Positions 8,432 to 16,614 of a DNA stretch of 64,000 nucleotides are shown piece by piece (position 1 is the stretch's first letter; the number at the start of each line of letters is the position of its first letter). The stretch is from positions 530,250-594,249 of the forward strand of contig NZ_JAOVZO020000017.1 of NCBI RefSeq assembly GCF_025717065.2, in the 5' to 3' direction. The position numbers were made by a program, and so were the translations under genes. Under the pieces are notes generated by a model, which searched no databases, had not been told where the DNA came from, and saw only the letters and a list, made by a program, of their open reading frames with translations. This stretch comes from Tahibacter soli (GTDB lineage: Bacteria; Pseudomonadota; Gammaproteobacteria; Xanthomonadales; Rhodanobacteraceae).

Positions 8432-8761
8432 TCAGAAATCCAGCCCGTCGTCGGCCGAAGTCTTGCGCCGCATTCGCCTGCGGCCCGAGCGCAGCATCGC
8501 CAACGCATCGACCTTCGGCACGAACGACTCCAGCATGCCGAGCCGCTCGAACACGCCGAGCCACGCGCCGAGCGCCACGGCGACGTTGCCGTGTTCGATG
8601 CGCAACATCGTCTGCGGGCTGATGCGCGATCGTTCGGCGAGGTCCGCCTGCGTCCAGCCGCGCGCGATGCGCGCCTGACGCACGCGTTCGCCGAGCAGCA
8701 CCGCCTGTCGTTCGACGGCGGGTGTCGCAAACTGTGCTTCGATGCGGCCGGTGCGTGACAT
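8432..8761 (-). CDS. HipB-like XRE-family repressor without HipA partner
   Basis: Start ATG 8761 (MSRTGRIEAQF) gives 109 residues. An upstream in-frame TTG at 8803 would run the protein through the operator palindrome and is unlikely. Residues 25-75 form a Cro/C1-type helix-turn-helix (LLGERVRQARIARGWTQADLAERSRISPQTMLRIEHG) followed by the HipB-like VALGAWLGVFERLGML stretch. HipB proteins repress their own hipBA operon and neutralise the HipA kinase. Here only 38 bp separate the stop from the end of the gene at 7968-8393, so no hipA follows; the gene is an orphan or has been separated from its kinase. The RRRMRR-containing tail is basic. Confidence 0.83.
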   Translation of the reverse strand: MSRTGRIEAQFATPAVERQAVLLGERVRQARIARGWTQADLAERSRISPQTMLRIEHGNVAVALGAWLGVFERLGMLESFVPKVDALAMLRSGRRRMRRKTSADDGLDF

Positions 8762-8768
8762 GGCTATC

Positions 8769-8804
8769 TTTGGTGATATTTTATGGGCATAAACTATCAC
8801 CAAA
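8769..8804. promoter_or_regulatory. Nested palindromic operator upstream of the HipB-like gene
   Basis: TTTGGTGATA (8769-8778) and TATCACCAAA (8795-8804) are perfect 10 bp arms. The 16 bp between them contain a second dyad, TTTATG-GG-CATAAA (8782-8795), around the same centre. The site begins 8 bp upstream of the HipB-like start and ends 6 bp before the end of the MocR gene. An autoregulatory operator for the adjacent HTH protein is the simplest reading. Confidence 0.65.
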
Positions 8805-8809
8805 TATAG

Positions 8810-10261
8810 TCAGCGGCCAGCACCGAGCGCCCGCCGCAATGCCGCGAGCGCCGGCCCGATCTTCGCCTCGTCGATCGCCCCGAACCCGAACACCAGCCCC
8901 GCCGGTGCGCCCTTGCCGGCGTGATACGCCGCGAGCGTGCCGATACCGAGCTCGCGCGCGTGCTGCGCAAGCTTCGCGACATCGGCCGGCTTGCGCGCGA
9001 GCGTCGACAGGTGCAGGCCCGCGCTGGCCGGCAACACGGTCAACCACGGCGCGAAGTCGGTCGTCAACGCGTCGAGCAGCGTCTGCCGACGCTGCGCGTA
9101 GATCCCCCGCATGCGGCGCACGTGCCGTACGAGGTGGCCCTCGGCGATGAACGCGGCGAGCGTGTCCTGCGCGTGCGTCGCGCAGTGCCAGTCGGCGCAG
9201 CGCTTCGCCGCGACGAGCGCCGGCCGCGCCCATGCCGGCGCCACGACGAAGCCGAGCCGGATCGCCGGAAATAGACTTTTCGAAAAAGTGCCGACGTAGA
9301 AAACGCAATCGGCGCGATCGAGCGTCTGCAGCGCGTCGAGCGGTCGGTCGCCATAGCGAAACTCGCCGTCGTAGTCGTCCTCGACGACGACTGCGCCGCT
9401 GCGCTGCGCGAACTCGAGCAGCGCGGTGCGCCGGCGCGTCGACAGCGCGACGCCGAGCGGAAACTGGTGCGACGGCGTGACGTAGACGATGCGCGCGTTC
9501 GCCGGTATCGACTCGACGACGAGCCCTTCGGCGTCGACGCGCACCGGCGCGAACGCAGCGCCGGCCGCCGCGAACGCCGTGCGCGCCGGCGGATAGCCCG
9601 GATTCTCCATCGCGACGACGGTGCGGCCGGGCGTGACGAGGATGCGCGCGACGAGATCGAACGCCTGCTGCGCGCCGGTCGTCACGACGACATCGTCGCC
9701 GCCGCACGAAACGGCGCGCGCGAACGAGACGTGCCTCGCGATCGCCTCGCGCAGCGCCGGCTGCCCTTGCGCATCGTTGTACGAGGCCGGGCCGCGCGAC
9801 GCCGTGCGCAGCGCGCGCGCGGCGAGCCGGCGCCAGACGTCGAACGGAAAACGTTGCGGATCGGGTACGCCGAGCTGGAAACGCGCCTGGCTTGCCGGTT
9901 GCGATGTCGGACTCGGTCCGGGCGGCGGGTCGCGCCAGAACGCCGCGAGGCGCTTGTCGCCCGTCGGGTCGGTCTTGGTCGTCCGGCGTTCGGCGCGCTG
10001 CGGCACGACATCGGCGACATAGATGCCGGAACCGGCGCGCGATTGCACATAGCCTTCGCCGAGCAGCAAGTCGTACGCGGCGACCGCGGTATTGCGCGAA
10101 ATGCCGAACGCGGCGGCGAGCGCGCGCGTGGCCGGCAGGCGCAGCCCGGGTTTCAGGCGGCCGTCGAGTATCGCGCCGCGCAGCTGCTCGTGCAGTGCGC
10201 GCAACAGGCGACGCGAGCCGGCCGGCGGAAGCGCGATCGGAAACGCAAAAACTGGATCCAT
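8810..10261 (-). CDS. MocR/PdxR-type regulator (GntR HTH fused to aminotransferase domain)
   Basis: The 483-residue protein has an N-terminal GntR winged helix (residues 15-80: QLRGAILDGRLKPGLRLPATRALAAAFGISRNTAVAAYDLL) followed by a fold-type I aminotransferase-like domain. The PLP lysine is Lys328 in GTFSKSLFPAIRLGF. MocR regulators use PLP or an amino-acid adduct as effector, classically in vitamin B6 or amino-compound metabolism. The gene is divergent from the GST gene across a 141 bp intergenic region that should hold the operator. Target genes beyond that cannot be told. Confidence 0.93.
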   Translation of the reverse strand: MDPVFAFPIALPPAGSRRLLRALHEQLRGAILDGRLKPGLRLPATRALAAAFGISRNTAVAAYDLLLGEGYVQSRAGSGIYVADVVPQRAERRTTKTDPTGDKRLAAFWRDPPPGPSPTSQPASQARFQLGVPDPQRFPFDVWRRLAARALRTASRGPASYNDAQGQPALREAIARHVSFARAVSCGGDDVVVTTGAQQAFDLVARILVTPGRTVVAMENPGYPPARTAFAAAGAAFAPVRVDAEGLVVESIPANARIVYVTPSHQFPLGVALSTRRRTALLEFAQRSGAVVVEDDYDGEFRYGDRPLDALQTLDRADCVFYVGTFSKSLFPAIRLGFVVAPAWARPALVAAKRCADWHCATHAQDTLAAFIAEGHLVRHVRRMRGIYAQRRQTLLDALTTDFAPWLTVLPASAGLHLSTLARKPADVAKLAQHARELGIGTLAAYHAGKGAPAGLVFGFGAIDEAKIGPALAALRRALGAGR

Positions 10262-10402
10262 AAAAATATCCGGTCGTGGCGCTTATAGCATGCCACACGT
10301 GCGCCTAAGCTCATGCTCGAAGAAACGATTGGCCGAAACCGCTTGCCGTCGTTCGCCGCCGCAGGAAGGCGCGACGCGGCGCCCCCTTGCGAGGACCGAC
10401 TC

Positions 10403-11092
10403 ATGATCGACCTGTACTACGCCCCGACGCCGAACGGCCTGAAGGCCCGGCTGTTTCTCGAAGAGGCCGGCATCGAATACCGGCTGCACGCGGTGTCGTT
10501 GTCGAAGGGGGAACAGTTCAAGCCGGCGTTTCTCGCGATCTCGCCGAACAACAAGATTCCGGCGATCGTCGATCATGCGCCGGCCGACGGCGGCGAGCCG
10601 CTCTCGTTGTTCGAGTCGGGTGCGATCCTGCTGTATCTCGCGCAGAAGACCGGCCGGCTGATTCCCGACGACGCGCGCGGTCGAGCCGAGGTCACGCAGT
10701 GGCTGTTCTGGCAGATGGCCGGTCTCGGGCCGATGGCCGGGCAGATCGGCCACTTCAACGTCTACGCGCCCGAAAAGGTGCCCTACGCGATCGATCGCTA
10801 CACGCGCGAGACGGCGCGGCTGTACGGCGTGCTCGACGCGCGACTGGCCGATCGCGAATTCGTCGCCGGCGCGTTTTCGATCGCCGATATCGCGTGCTAC
10901 ACGTGGATCGTGCCGCATGAAGCGCACGGCCAGGATCTGGCCAATTTTCCACATGTCCGCCGCTGGTTCGACGCGATCGTCGCGCGTCCGGCGACGCGGC
11001 GCACGTATGCCGGCGTCGGCGAAACCTACGGCCGCTCGGCCGCGCCGCTCTCCGACGAAGAACGCAAAAACCTGTTCGGCCGCACGCGCTGA
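10403..11092 (+). CDS. Glutathione S-transferase family protein (YfcG/GstB-like)
   Basis: Start ATG 10403 is preceded by GAGGA at 10391-10395. The 229-residue product has a thioredoxin-like N-terminal domain (MIDLYYAPTPNGLKARLFLEEAGIEY, SPNNKIPAIVDH, then LFESGAILLYLAQKTG) and an all-helical C-terminal domain (WLFWQMAGLGPMAGQIGHF). NNKIPAI with ESGAIL is typical of the YfcG-type Nu class, which has disulfide reductase or conjugating activity on glutathione. It is divergent from the MocR gene and followed 22 bp later by the EamA fusion gene. Confidence 0.92.
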   Translation: MIDLYYAPTPNGLKARLFLEEAGIEYRLHAVSLSKGEQFKPAFLAISPNNKIPAIVDHAPADGGEPLSLFESGAILLYLAQKTGRLIPDDARGRAEVTQWLFWQMAGLGPMAGQIGHFNVYAPEKVPYAIDRYTRETARLYGVLDARLADREFVAGAFSIADIACYTWIVPHEAHGQDLANFPHVRRWFDAIVARPATRRTYAGVGETYGRSAAPLSDEERKNLFGRTR

Positions 11093-11114
11093 GCGAGGGC
11101 ACCGAGGACTTCCG

Positions 11115-12986
11115 ATGAAACGTTCCGACATTGCCGAACTGCTGCTGCTCGCCGCGCTGTGGGGCGCGTCGTATCTCTTCATGCGCCTGGGCGCCGCCGA
11201 GTTCGGCGCGTTCGCGCTCGCCGGCGTGCGTTCGCTCGTCGCCGTGCTGATCATGGTGCCGCTCGTCGCCTGGCGCGGCGAGGTCGGCGTCTGGCGCACG
11301 TATTGGAAAGACATTCTCGTCGTCGGCTTCACGAATTCGGCGCTGCCGTTCGTATTGTTCAGCTTCGCGGCGCTGAGCATCGCCGCCGGCCTGTCGGCCG
11401 TGATCAACGCGACGGTGCCGCTGTTCGCCGCGCTGATCGGCTGGCTGTGGCTCAAAGACCGCCTGACGCCGACGCGGGTCGCGGGACTCGCGATCGGCTT
11501 CGCCGGCGTCGTCTGGCTCGTCGCGGGCAAGGCGAGCTTCAAGCCCGGCGCGTCGCACGTCGGCTGGGCGATCGTCGCCTGTCTGGCCGCGACGTTCCTG
11601 TACGGTTTTTCCGCGAACTTCAGCAAGCGCCGCCTCGCCGACGCCGCGCCCGTCGCGGTCGCGGCCGGCGGCCATCTCGTGTCGGCGGTCGTGCTGTTCG
11701 TGCCGATGCTCGCGTTGTGGCCGGCGACGTCGCCGTCGCCGCGCGCGTGGAGCGCCGCGCTCGCGCTCGCCGTGTTCTGCACCGCGTTCGCGTATGTGCT
11801 GTATTACCAGTTGATCGCGAATGTCGGCGCGTCGCGCACGGTTACCGTCGCATATCTGATTCCGGTGTTCGGCGTGCTCTGGGGCGCGCTGTTTCTCGGC
11901 GAATCGTTCACGCTCGACATGGCGCTCGGCTGCGCGGTGATCCTTGTCGGCGTCGCGCTGACGACCGGGCTCGTCGCGCTGCGTCCGAAGCTCCTCGCCG
12001 CGGCGTGCGCATTCGTCGTCTGCCTGCCGTCGCCGGTGCGCGCGAACGAAGGCCAGGCGCGCGCCGAGGCCGCGGGCCGCTCGATCGTCGGCACGCCGGC
12101 GCCGCGCGCGACGCTGACGACGCTCGACGGCGGCCGGATCGATCTTGTCGCGCTGTACGGCCGCAAAGCCGTCTATTTGAAATTCTGGGCGACGTGGTGT
12201 TCGCCGTGCCGCGAGCAGATGCCGCACTTCCAGCACGCATTCGACGCGGCCGGAGACGACCTCGCGGTGATCGGCGTCAATGCCGGCTTTTCCGATCCGA
12301 TCGAGGACGTCCGCGCGTTCGTCGCCGAAAAACATCTGACGATGCCGACGGCGATCGACGACGGCGGTCTCTCCGAGGCGCTGAATCTGCGCGTGACGCC
12401 GACGCACGTCGTGATCGGCCGCGACGGTCGCGTCAAGTACGTCGGGCATCTTGCCGACGCCAGGCTAGATGCGGCGCTCGTCGCCGCGCGGGCGCCGGCC
12501 GCCGACGTCGTTGCCGCGACCGCGCCGGCGGCGACGGTGCGAGTCGGTGTCGGCGACGCGCTGCCGGCGCTCGATGTGCAAACGCTCGCGGGCACGAGGT
12601 TCAAGCCGATGCCCGGCAGGCGAACCGTGCTCGTGTTCCTGTCGCCGTGGTGCGAGTCGTATCTGGCGACGACGCGGCCGAACGTGTCGGCGAGCTGCCG
12701 CGCGGTGCGCGAGGAAACCGAGCGGCGCGTCGCGCTGGGCGGCGCGACGTGGCTCGGCATCGCGTCCGGCCTGTGGGCCGATCGCGACGATCTCGTGAAG
12801 TATCGCGACGAGAACAAGATCGCGCTGCCGCTGACGCTCGATGCGTCGGGCGACCTGTTCCGCCGCTTCGGCGTCGCGAGCGTGCCGACGGTCGTCGTCG
12901 TCGACGCGCAGGGCCGCATCGCCCGGCGCGTGGAAGGCCGCGACGCGAGTGTGCGCGACGCGCTGGCCGCCGCATTGGCGCAATGA
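11115..12986 (+). CDS. EamA (DMT) transporter fused to two TlpA-like thioredoxin domains
   Basis: One uninterrupted frame of 623 residues joins two families that are normally separate genes. Residues 1-288 are a complete ten-helix EamA drug/metabolite transporter (ends GCAVILVGVALTTGLVALRPK). Residues 290-312 form an eleventh hydrophobic, signal-anchor-like segment (LLAAACAFVVCLPSPVRA). Residues 330-465 are a TlpA-like thioredoxin domain with active site W-C362-S-P-C365. Residues 480-620 are a second redoxin domain in which CxxC is lost (C513-E-S-Y). With ten helices the EamA C-terminus is cytoplasmic, so the extra helix would place both redoxin domains in the periplasm. No ATG or GTG lies at the junction; a rare CTG start at 11979 for a separate secreted redoxin is the alternative. 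The cupin gene overlaps its stop. Confidence 0.8.
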   Translation: MKRSDIAELLLLAALWGASYLFMRLGAAEFGAFALAGVRSLVAVLIMVPLVAWRGEVGVWRTYWKDILVVGFTNSALPFVLFSFAALSIAAGLSAVINATVPLFAALIGWLWLKDRLTPTRVAGLAIGFAGVVWLVAGKASFKPGASHVGWAIVACLAATFLYGFSANFSKRRLADAAPVAVAAGGHLVSAVVLFVPMLALWPATSPSPRAWSAALALAVFCTAFAYVLYYQLIANVGASRTVTVAYLIPVFGVLWGALFLGESFTLDMALGCAVILVGVALTTGLVALRPKLLAAACAFVVCLPSPVRANEGQARAEAAGRSIVGTPAPRATLTTLDGGRIDLVALYGRKAVYLKFWATWCSPCREQMPHFQHAFDAAGDDLAVIGVNAGFSDPIEDVRAFVAEKHLTMPTAIDDGGLSEALNLRVTPTHVVIGRDGRVKYVGHLADARLDAALVAARAPAADVVAATAPAATVRVGVGDALPALDVQTLAGTRFKPMPGRRTVLVFLSPWCESYLATTRPNVSASCRAVREETERRVALGGATWLGIASGLWADRDDLVKYRDENKIALPLTLDASGDLFRRFGVASVPTVVVVDAQGRIARRVEGRDASVRDALAAALAQ

Positions 12987-13381
12987 CGGGAGTAGTGGCC
13001 ATGTTCACTTTTGCTGCCGCGGTGCTGTCGTTCGCCGGGCTGTGCGCGTCTGGCGGCGCGTCGGTCGACGACGTGTACGCGGGCGACTTGCCGAACGCGC
13101 CCGGCAAGCGTCTGTCGGTGGTCACGGTAACGTATCCGCCCGGCGCGAAATCGGCCCCGCACCGGCACGACGCGTTCGTGTTCGCGTACGTGCTGTCGGG
13201 CCGCGTGCGCAGCCGCGTCGACGACGGGCCGGTGCGCGAATACGCGGCGGGACAGAGCTGGACCGAGACGCCGAACGCGCTGCATGCCGTCAGCGAGAAT
13301 GCGAGCGCGACGGAGCCGGCGACGTTTCTCGTGGTGTTCGTCGCCGAACCTGGCGCGGCTTTGAGCGCACCGGCGCGTTGA
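12983..13381 (+). CDS. Cupin-domain protein, probably exported
   Basis: ATG 12983 overlaps the stop codon of the EamA fusion (ATGA), suggesting coupled translation; ATG 13001, with GGGAG at 12988-12992, is an equally reasonable start. The 132-residue product begins with a hydrophobic stretch (MFTFAAAVLSFAGLCASG), probably a signal peptide, and then holds one cupin domain: PPGAKSAPHRHDAFVFAYVLSGRV with the metal-binding His residues, and GQSWTETPNALHAVSEN with the second motif. Single-domain cupins of this type bind a metal and are of undefined function. Position in the operon suggests a role with the redoxin fusion. Confidence 0.85.
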   Translation: MTGVVAMFTFAAAVLSFAGLCASGGASVDDVYAGDLPNAPGKRLSVVTVTYPPGAKSAPHRHDAFVFAYVLSGRVRSRVDDGPVREYAAGQSWTETPNALHAVSENASATEPATFLVVFVAEPGAALSAPAR

Positions 13382-13394
13382 GCCGCGTCGAGCG

Positions 13395-14873
13395 CTACTC
13401 GTCGTGCGTATCGGCGGTCCGGACTTCCTTGCCGCCGATGCGCACGTTCTTCCCGATGTTCACGTTGTCGCCCACGTGCACGCCGTCGGCCGGCGCGGTC
13501 GCCGTCGGTTTCAGGCCGAAGTAGGCGCTGAGCAGGCTCGTGTCGCCGCCGACCGCGGCGAGCTTCGCGTGGCGCGCCCACCAGTTGTGGCCGATCAGGA
13601 AGTCGTAATACGTCAGGCCGTGCGCGGCGAGCACGTCGCGTTCCGCCGCGGCCTGCTGCGCGTCGTCGAGATTCGGCGCGCCGCGTTCGCGCATGGCCGC
13701 GAACAGCGCGCTCGCGACGTCGAGCGGATACGGCGGATCGAGCTTGAGCGGCGCGCCGGATTCGTACGAGTCGGCGAGATCCTTTCCCCACGGCGCGAGC
13801 TTGCCCTGCGTCGCGCGGAAATAGCCGGCGGAGAAGCGCGTGCGCAGCGCGCCGTACTCGCTCATGCGCGCCGTGTAGCCGTCGCTGATCGCGGCGTACT
13901 TCGCGTCGGTCAGCCGGTACCGCGCCAGGAGTGCGGGCTTGCCCTTGTCGCCGGCGTAGACGAGTTCGTTGCTGAGCGCGGCGAACGTCGCGAAGTCGAC
14001 GCCGTCGATCGGCGCGAGCGCGGCGGCAGGCGGTTCGGCGTCGTTGCCGCGAACCGCCGCGGCGACGCGCGCATCGCGGTCGGTCCTGATCGCGCCGTCC
14101 GCCTCGGCGAGCGCCGCGTCGGAGACGAGCGGCTGCGCGTCGCGCGCGAGGAGATCCGGCGGCGGCGCGAGTTTCGCGATCAGCTTGTCGGCCGCGTCGT
14201 AGCGCTTCTTGCCGGTCGGATGCGTCGACAGGATCGCCGCGCGCCGGCCGGTCATCGCGCCGATTTCGCGCTGCAGCCGCAGCATGCCCTGCGGGTTGTA
14301 GCCGGCGTCGATCATCCAGCCGATCGACAGGCGGTCGGCTTCGAGTTCCTGGCTGCGATTGAATTTCAGCGCGAGCAGATTCGCGCCGACGCCGACCGCG
14401 GCGCCCGACACCGCGCCGGCGAAATCGCCGCTGTCGCGCCCGATCTTCGCGCCGACGACGGCGCCCAGTATCGCGCCGAGCACGCGCACGCCTTCCTGCT
14501 TGCGCCGGCCGGCGTTGATGTGATCGGCCTTGTGGTGCGCGAGTTCGTGACCGAGCGTGGCGGCGACGGCGTCGCGATCGTCGCCGAGGTTCGCCAGCAG
14601 CCCTTCCTGCACGACGACGAGCTTCTCGCCGTCGACGATCGTCGCGTACGCGTTGATGTCGGGATCGGTCGAATATATGAGCTTGGCTTCAACGCCGGAG
14701 ACGCGCGCGAGATCGGCGTAGATGCGTTCGAGTTCGCGCGCCTGCGCGCGCGTCGGCGCATCGGTGGCCTGCGCGGCGAGCCGGTCGACGAGATAGTAGT
14801 CGGCGGCCCGCGCCGACGCGGCGGCCGCGAGGCCGAATGCCACCACCGACAGGATCGTCCCCCAACGAGTCAT
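13395..14873 (-). CDS. Periplasmic M48-family zinc metallopeptidase
   Basis: Start ATG 14873 follows GGGAG on the minus strand and gives a signal peptide (MTRWGTILSVVAFGLAAAASARA). Of 492 residues, the M48 domain spans about 70-280, with zinc motif H109-E-L-A-H113 and a downstream SQELEADRL segment supplying the third ligand. IINAYAT-type and VVQEGLLANL segments place it near the Oma1/BepA/LoiP group of envelope proteases that degrade misfolded outer-membrane proteins. The C-terminal ~200 residues are not a TPR array that I can recognise. It converges on the cupin gene, and a strong hairpin (14915-14946) sits in its 5' region. Confidence 0.9.
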   Translation of the reverse strand: MTRWGTILSVVAFGLAAAASARAADYYLVDRLAAQATDAPTRAQARELERIYADLARVSGVEAKLIYSTDPDINAYATIVDGEKLVVVQEGLLANLGDDRDAVAATLGHELAHHKADHINAGRRKQEGVRVLGAILGAVVGAKIGRDSGDFAGAVSGAAVGVGANLLALKFNRSQELEADRLSIGWMIDAGYNPQGMLRLQREIGAMTGRRAAILSTHPTGKKRYDAADKLIAKLAPPPDLLARDAQPLVSDAALAEADGAIRTDRDARVAAAVRGNDAEPPAAALAPIDGVDFATFAALSNELVYAGDKGKPALLARYRLTDAKYAAISDGYTARMSEYGALRTRFSAGYFRATQGKLAPWGKDLADSYESGAPLKLDPPYPLDVASALFAAMRERGAPNLDDAQQAAAERDVLAAHGLTYYDFLIGHNWWARHAKLAAVGGDTSLLSAYFGLKPTATAPADGVHVGDNVNIGKNVRIGGKEVRTADTHDE

Positions 14874-14914
14874 GCGCGTCTCCCGGATGTCGGGCGAGTC
14901 TAACGACGCCGACC

Positions 14915-14946
14915 GGTCCGACCGAACGTTGCCGTTCGGTCGGACC
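14915..14946. promoter_or_regulatory. Perfect 14 bp inverted repeat upstream of the M48 gene
   Basis: GGTCCGACCGAACG (14915-14928) and CGTTCGGTCGGACC (14933-14946) pair perfectly around a TTGC loop. It lies 42 bp upstream of the M48 start codon. It may be an operator (the TetR gene is the next one upstream) or an RNA hairpin in the M48 leader. No T-run follows on either strand, so a terminator is unlikely. Confidence 0.5.
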
Positions 14947-14950
14947 CCGG

Positions 14951-14981
14951 AAAAGCACAGGCCCCATGCAGGGGGCCTGTG
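14951..14981 (-). terminator. Terminator after the TetR gene
   Basis: CACAGGCCCC (14956-14965) and GGGGCCTGTG (14972-14981) form a 10 bp stem. Read on the minus strand the stem is followed directly by CTTTT (14951-14955), so it is a good rho-independent terminator for the TetR transcript. Confidence 0.7.
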
Positions 14982-15107
14982 GACGCGGCGTGTCGAATGG
15001 GGGTAGGTCGGGCCCTGTCCGGGGGGATGGGTAGACGTTGGACTTGCGACCGTTGACGACACGCCTGACGCGGTGGCGGGCAATGCCCGCCGTTGTTGGG
15101 GGGGCGG

Positions 15108-15770
15108 CTAAGCGGAATTGATGCGGGCGCCGCGACTGTCGGCGCCGAAATACGGCGGCGATGTCGACAGGTCGTGCATCAGGAGGCGCAGGCCGGACTG
15201 GCAGCGCGTGCGCATCGTTTCGGAACTGGCGGTTTCGGGGGCGTGCGGTTTGAGCAGCCAGTCGAACACGACCGGACCGAACGTCAGCAGCAGCATTTGC
15301 GCCGGGCGCCAGTGCGATTCGGCGTCGCGGCGCAGGATGCCGGCGCGATACATGCGCGCGAGCGTCGCATCCATCAGTTCGAGCAGGCGTTCCATCAGCG
15401 ACGTGTCGGCGATCGCGACCTGGTCGAACACCGCCCGGCGGATGTACGAGCGCACTTCCGGGCGCGTGCCGATGACCTCGCCGATCGCCTCGGCCATGCG
15501 CGAGGCCACCTCGTCGACCGAGCGCATCGTCGTTGCGAGTACCGAATCGATCGCTTGTTCGAAACTGGCGAGCACCGCGTGATCGACCGCGAGCTTGAGC
15601 TGTTCCTTGCTGTAGAAGTGGTGCGTGACGAGCGACAGCGAAACGCCGGCGCGATGGGCGATCTGGCGCAGGGACGTGTTGGCGTAGCCGCGCACCGAAA
15701 ACAGGTGCAATGCCGCGTTGCGGATTCTGGCCTTGCCGGTCAGGTCGGAAATCTTGTCACTCGCGCTCAC
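15108..15770 (-). CDS. TetR/AcrR-family transcriptional regulator
   Basis: The 220-residue protein starts at GTG 15770. Residues 12-60 are the TetR helix-turn-helix (ARIRNAALHLFSVRGYANTSLRQIAHRAGVSLSLVTHHFYSKEQL). The remaining ~150 residues are the helical ligand-binding and dimerisation domain; the ligand is unknown. No efflux gene is adjacent. It is divergent from the FecI-type sigma gene across 271 bp, and its own transcript ends at the terminator at 14951-14981. Confidence 0.93.
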   Translation of the reverse strand: MSASDKISDLTGKARIRNAALHLFSVRGYANTSLRQIAHRAGVSLSLVTHHFYSKEQLKLAVDHAVLASFEQAIDSVLATTMRSVDEVASRMAEAIGEVIGTRPEVRSYIRRAVFDQVAIADTSLMERLLELMDATLARMYRAGILRRDAESHWRPAQMLLLTFGPVVFDWLLKPHAPETASSETMRTRCQSGLRLLMHDLSTSPPYFGADSRGARINSA

Positions 15771-16041
15771 GATCTACCTCTCGAACGTTCTGGCTCACGA
15801 CACGGACCTGTGTCGCTCCGCCCGTGTCGAGTACTACGCAAGGGCATGCCTACCCCCTACCTCCTGTACGGACAAATTCCGAAAAAAAACCCAGACGCAT
15901 GCGTATGCACCGCATGGCTGCTCGCGATTCGCGGTTGCGGGTCAACATTTGTCTCGACCCCGGCAGTTTCCATTGGACCGGACGGGGGGAGCCGCTAGGC
16001 TCGACGCACGCGACACGCAGCGCCCTTTCGCCCGCCGATCG

Positions 16042-16614
16042 ATGAGCCGCACCGAACCGACATTGACGTTGATCTCATCGACGCCGCGCACGGCGCTGTT
16101 CGAACGTTTCGTGTCGGATCAGCGCGCCGCGCTGCTGGGTTTTCTGCGCCGGCTGACGCATTGCGACGCCGACGCGGAGGACATTGCGCAGGAAAGCTTT
16201 CTCGGGCTGGTGCGCTACCGCGAGTCGGAACCGGTCGAGGCGTGGCGACCGCTGTTGTTCCGGATCGCCCTGAACGCGTTCAACGACCGGCGGCGCCGCG
16301 GCGCGACGCGGGCCGACGGCGCGCACGTGAGCCTCGACGATGAGATCATGGACCTGCCGTCGTCCGATGTACCGCACGAAAAGCGCATTGCGGACCAACA
16401 GGAACTTGCGCTGATCCGCGAAACTATCCTGCAGTTGCCCGAGCGGTGCCGGCAGATCTATCTGCTCAACCGCATCGAAGGCATGAGTTACACCCAGATC
16501 GCCCGGCACTGCGACATTTCGGTCAAGGCGGTCGAAAAACAGATCACGAAGGCCCTGGCGACGCTGCGCGAGCGCGTCGATAAAATGGCGGCCCGAGCCC
16601 CGGAGACGACATGA
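16042..16614 (+). CDS. ECF RNA polymerase sigma factor, FecI type
   Basis: The 190-residue protein has sigma region 2 at about 25-90 (LLGFLRRLTHCDADAEDIAQESFLGLVRY) and region 4 at 125-180 (LPERCRQIYLLNRIEGMSYTQIARHCDISVKAVEKQITKAL). The region 4 sequence and the following FecR and TonB-receptor genes mark it as a FecI-type sigma factor for cell-surface signalling. The start ATG 16042 is chosen because the upstream reading frame continues without recognisable sequence. The 271 bp upstream hold no other gene; I see no clear promoter box. Confidence 0.93.
   Translation: MSRTEPTLTLISSTPRTALFERFVSDQRAALLGFLRRLTHCDADAEDIAQESFLGLVRYRESEPVEAWRPLLFRIALNAFNDRRRRGATRADGAHVSLDDEIMDLPSSDVPHEKRIADQQELALIRETILQLPERCRQIYLLNRIEGMSYTQIARHCDISVKAVEKQITKALATLRERVDKMAARAPETT

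Noticed and set aside
8762..8803. Longer start (TTG 8803) for the HipB-like protein
   Set aside because: It would encode MVIVYAHKISPK through the nested palindrome; ATG 8761 begins the protein after the operator.
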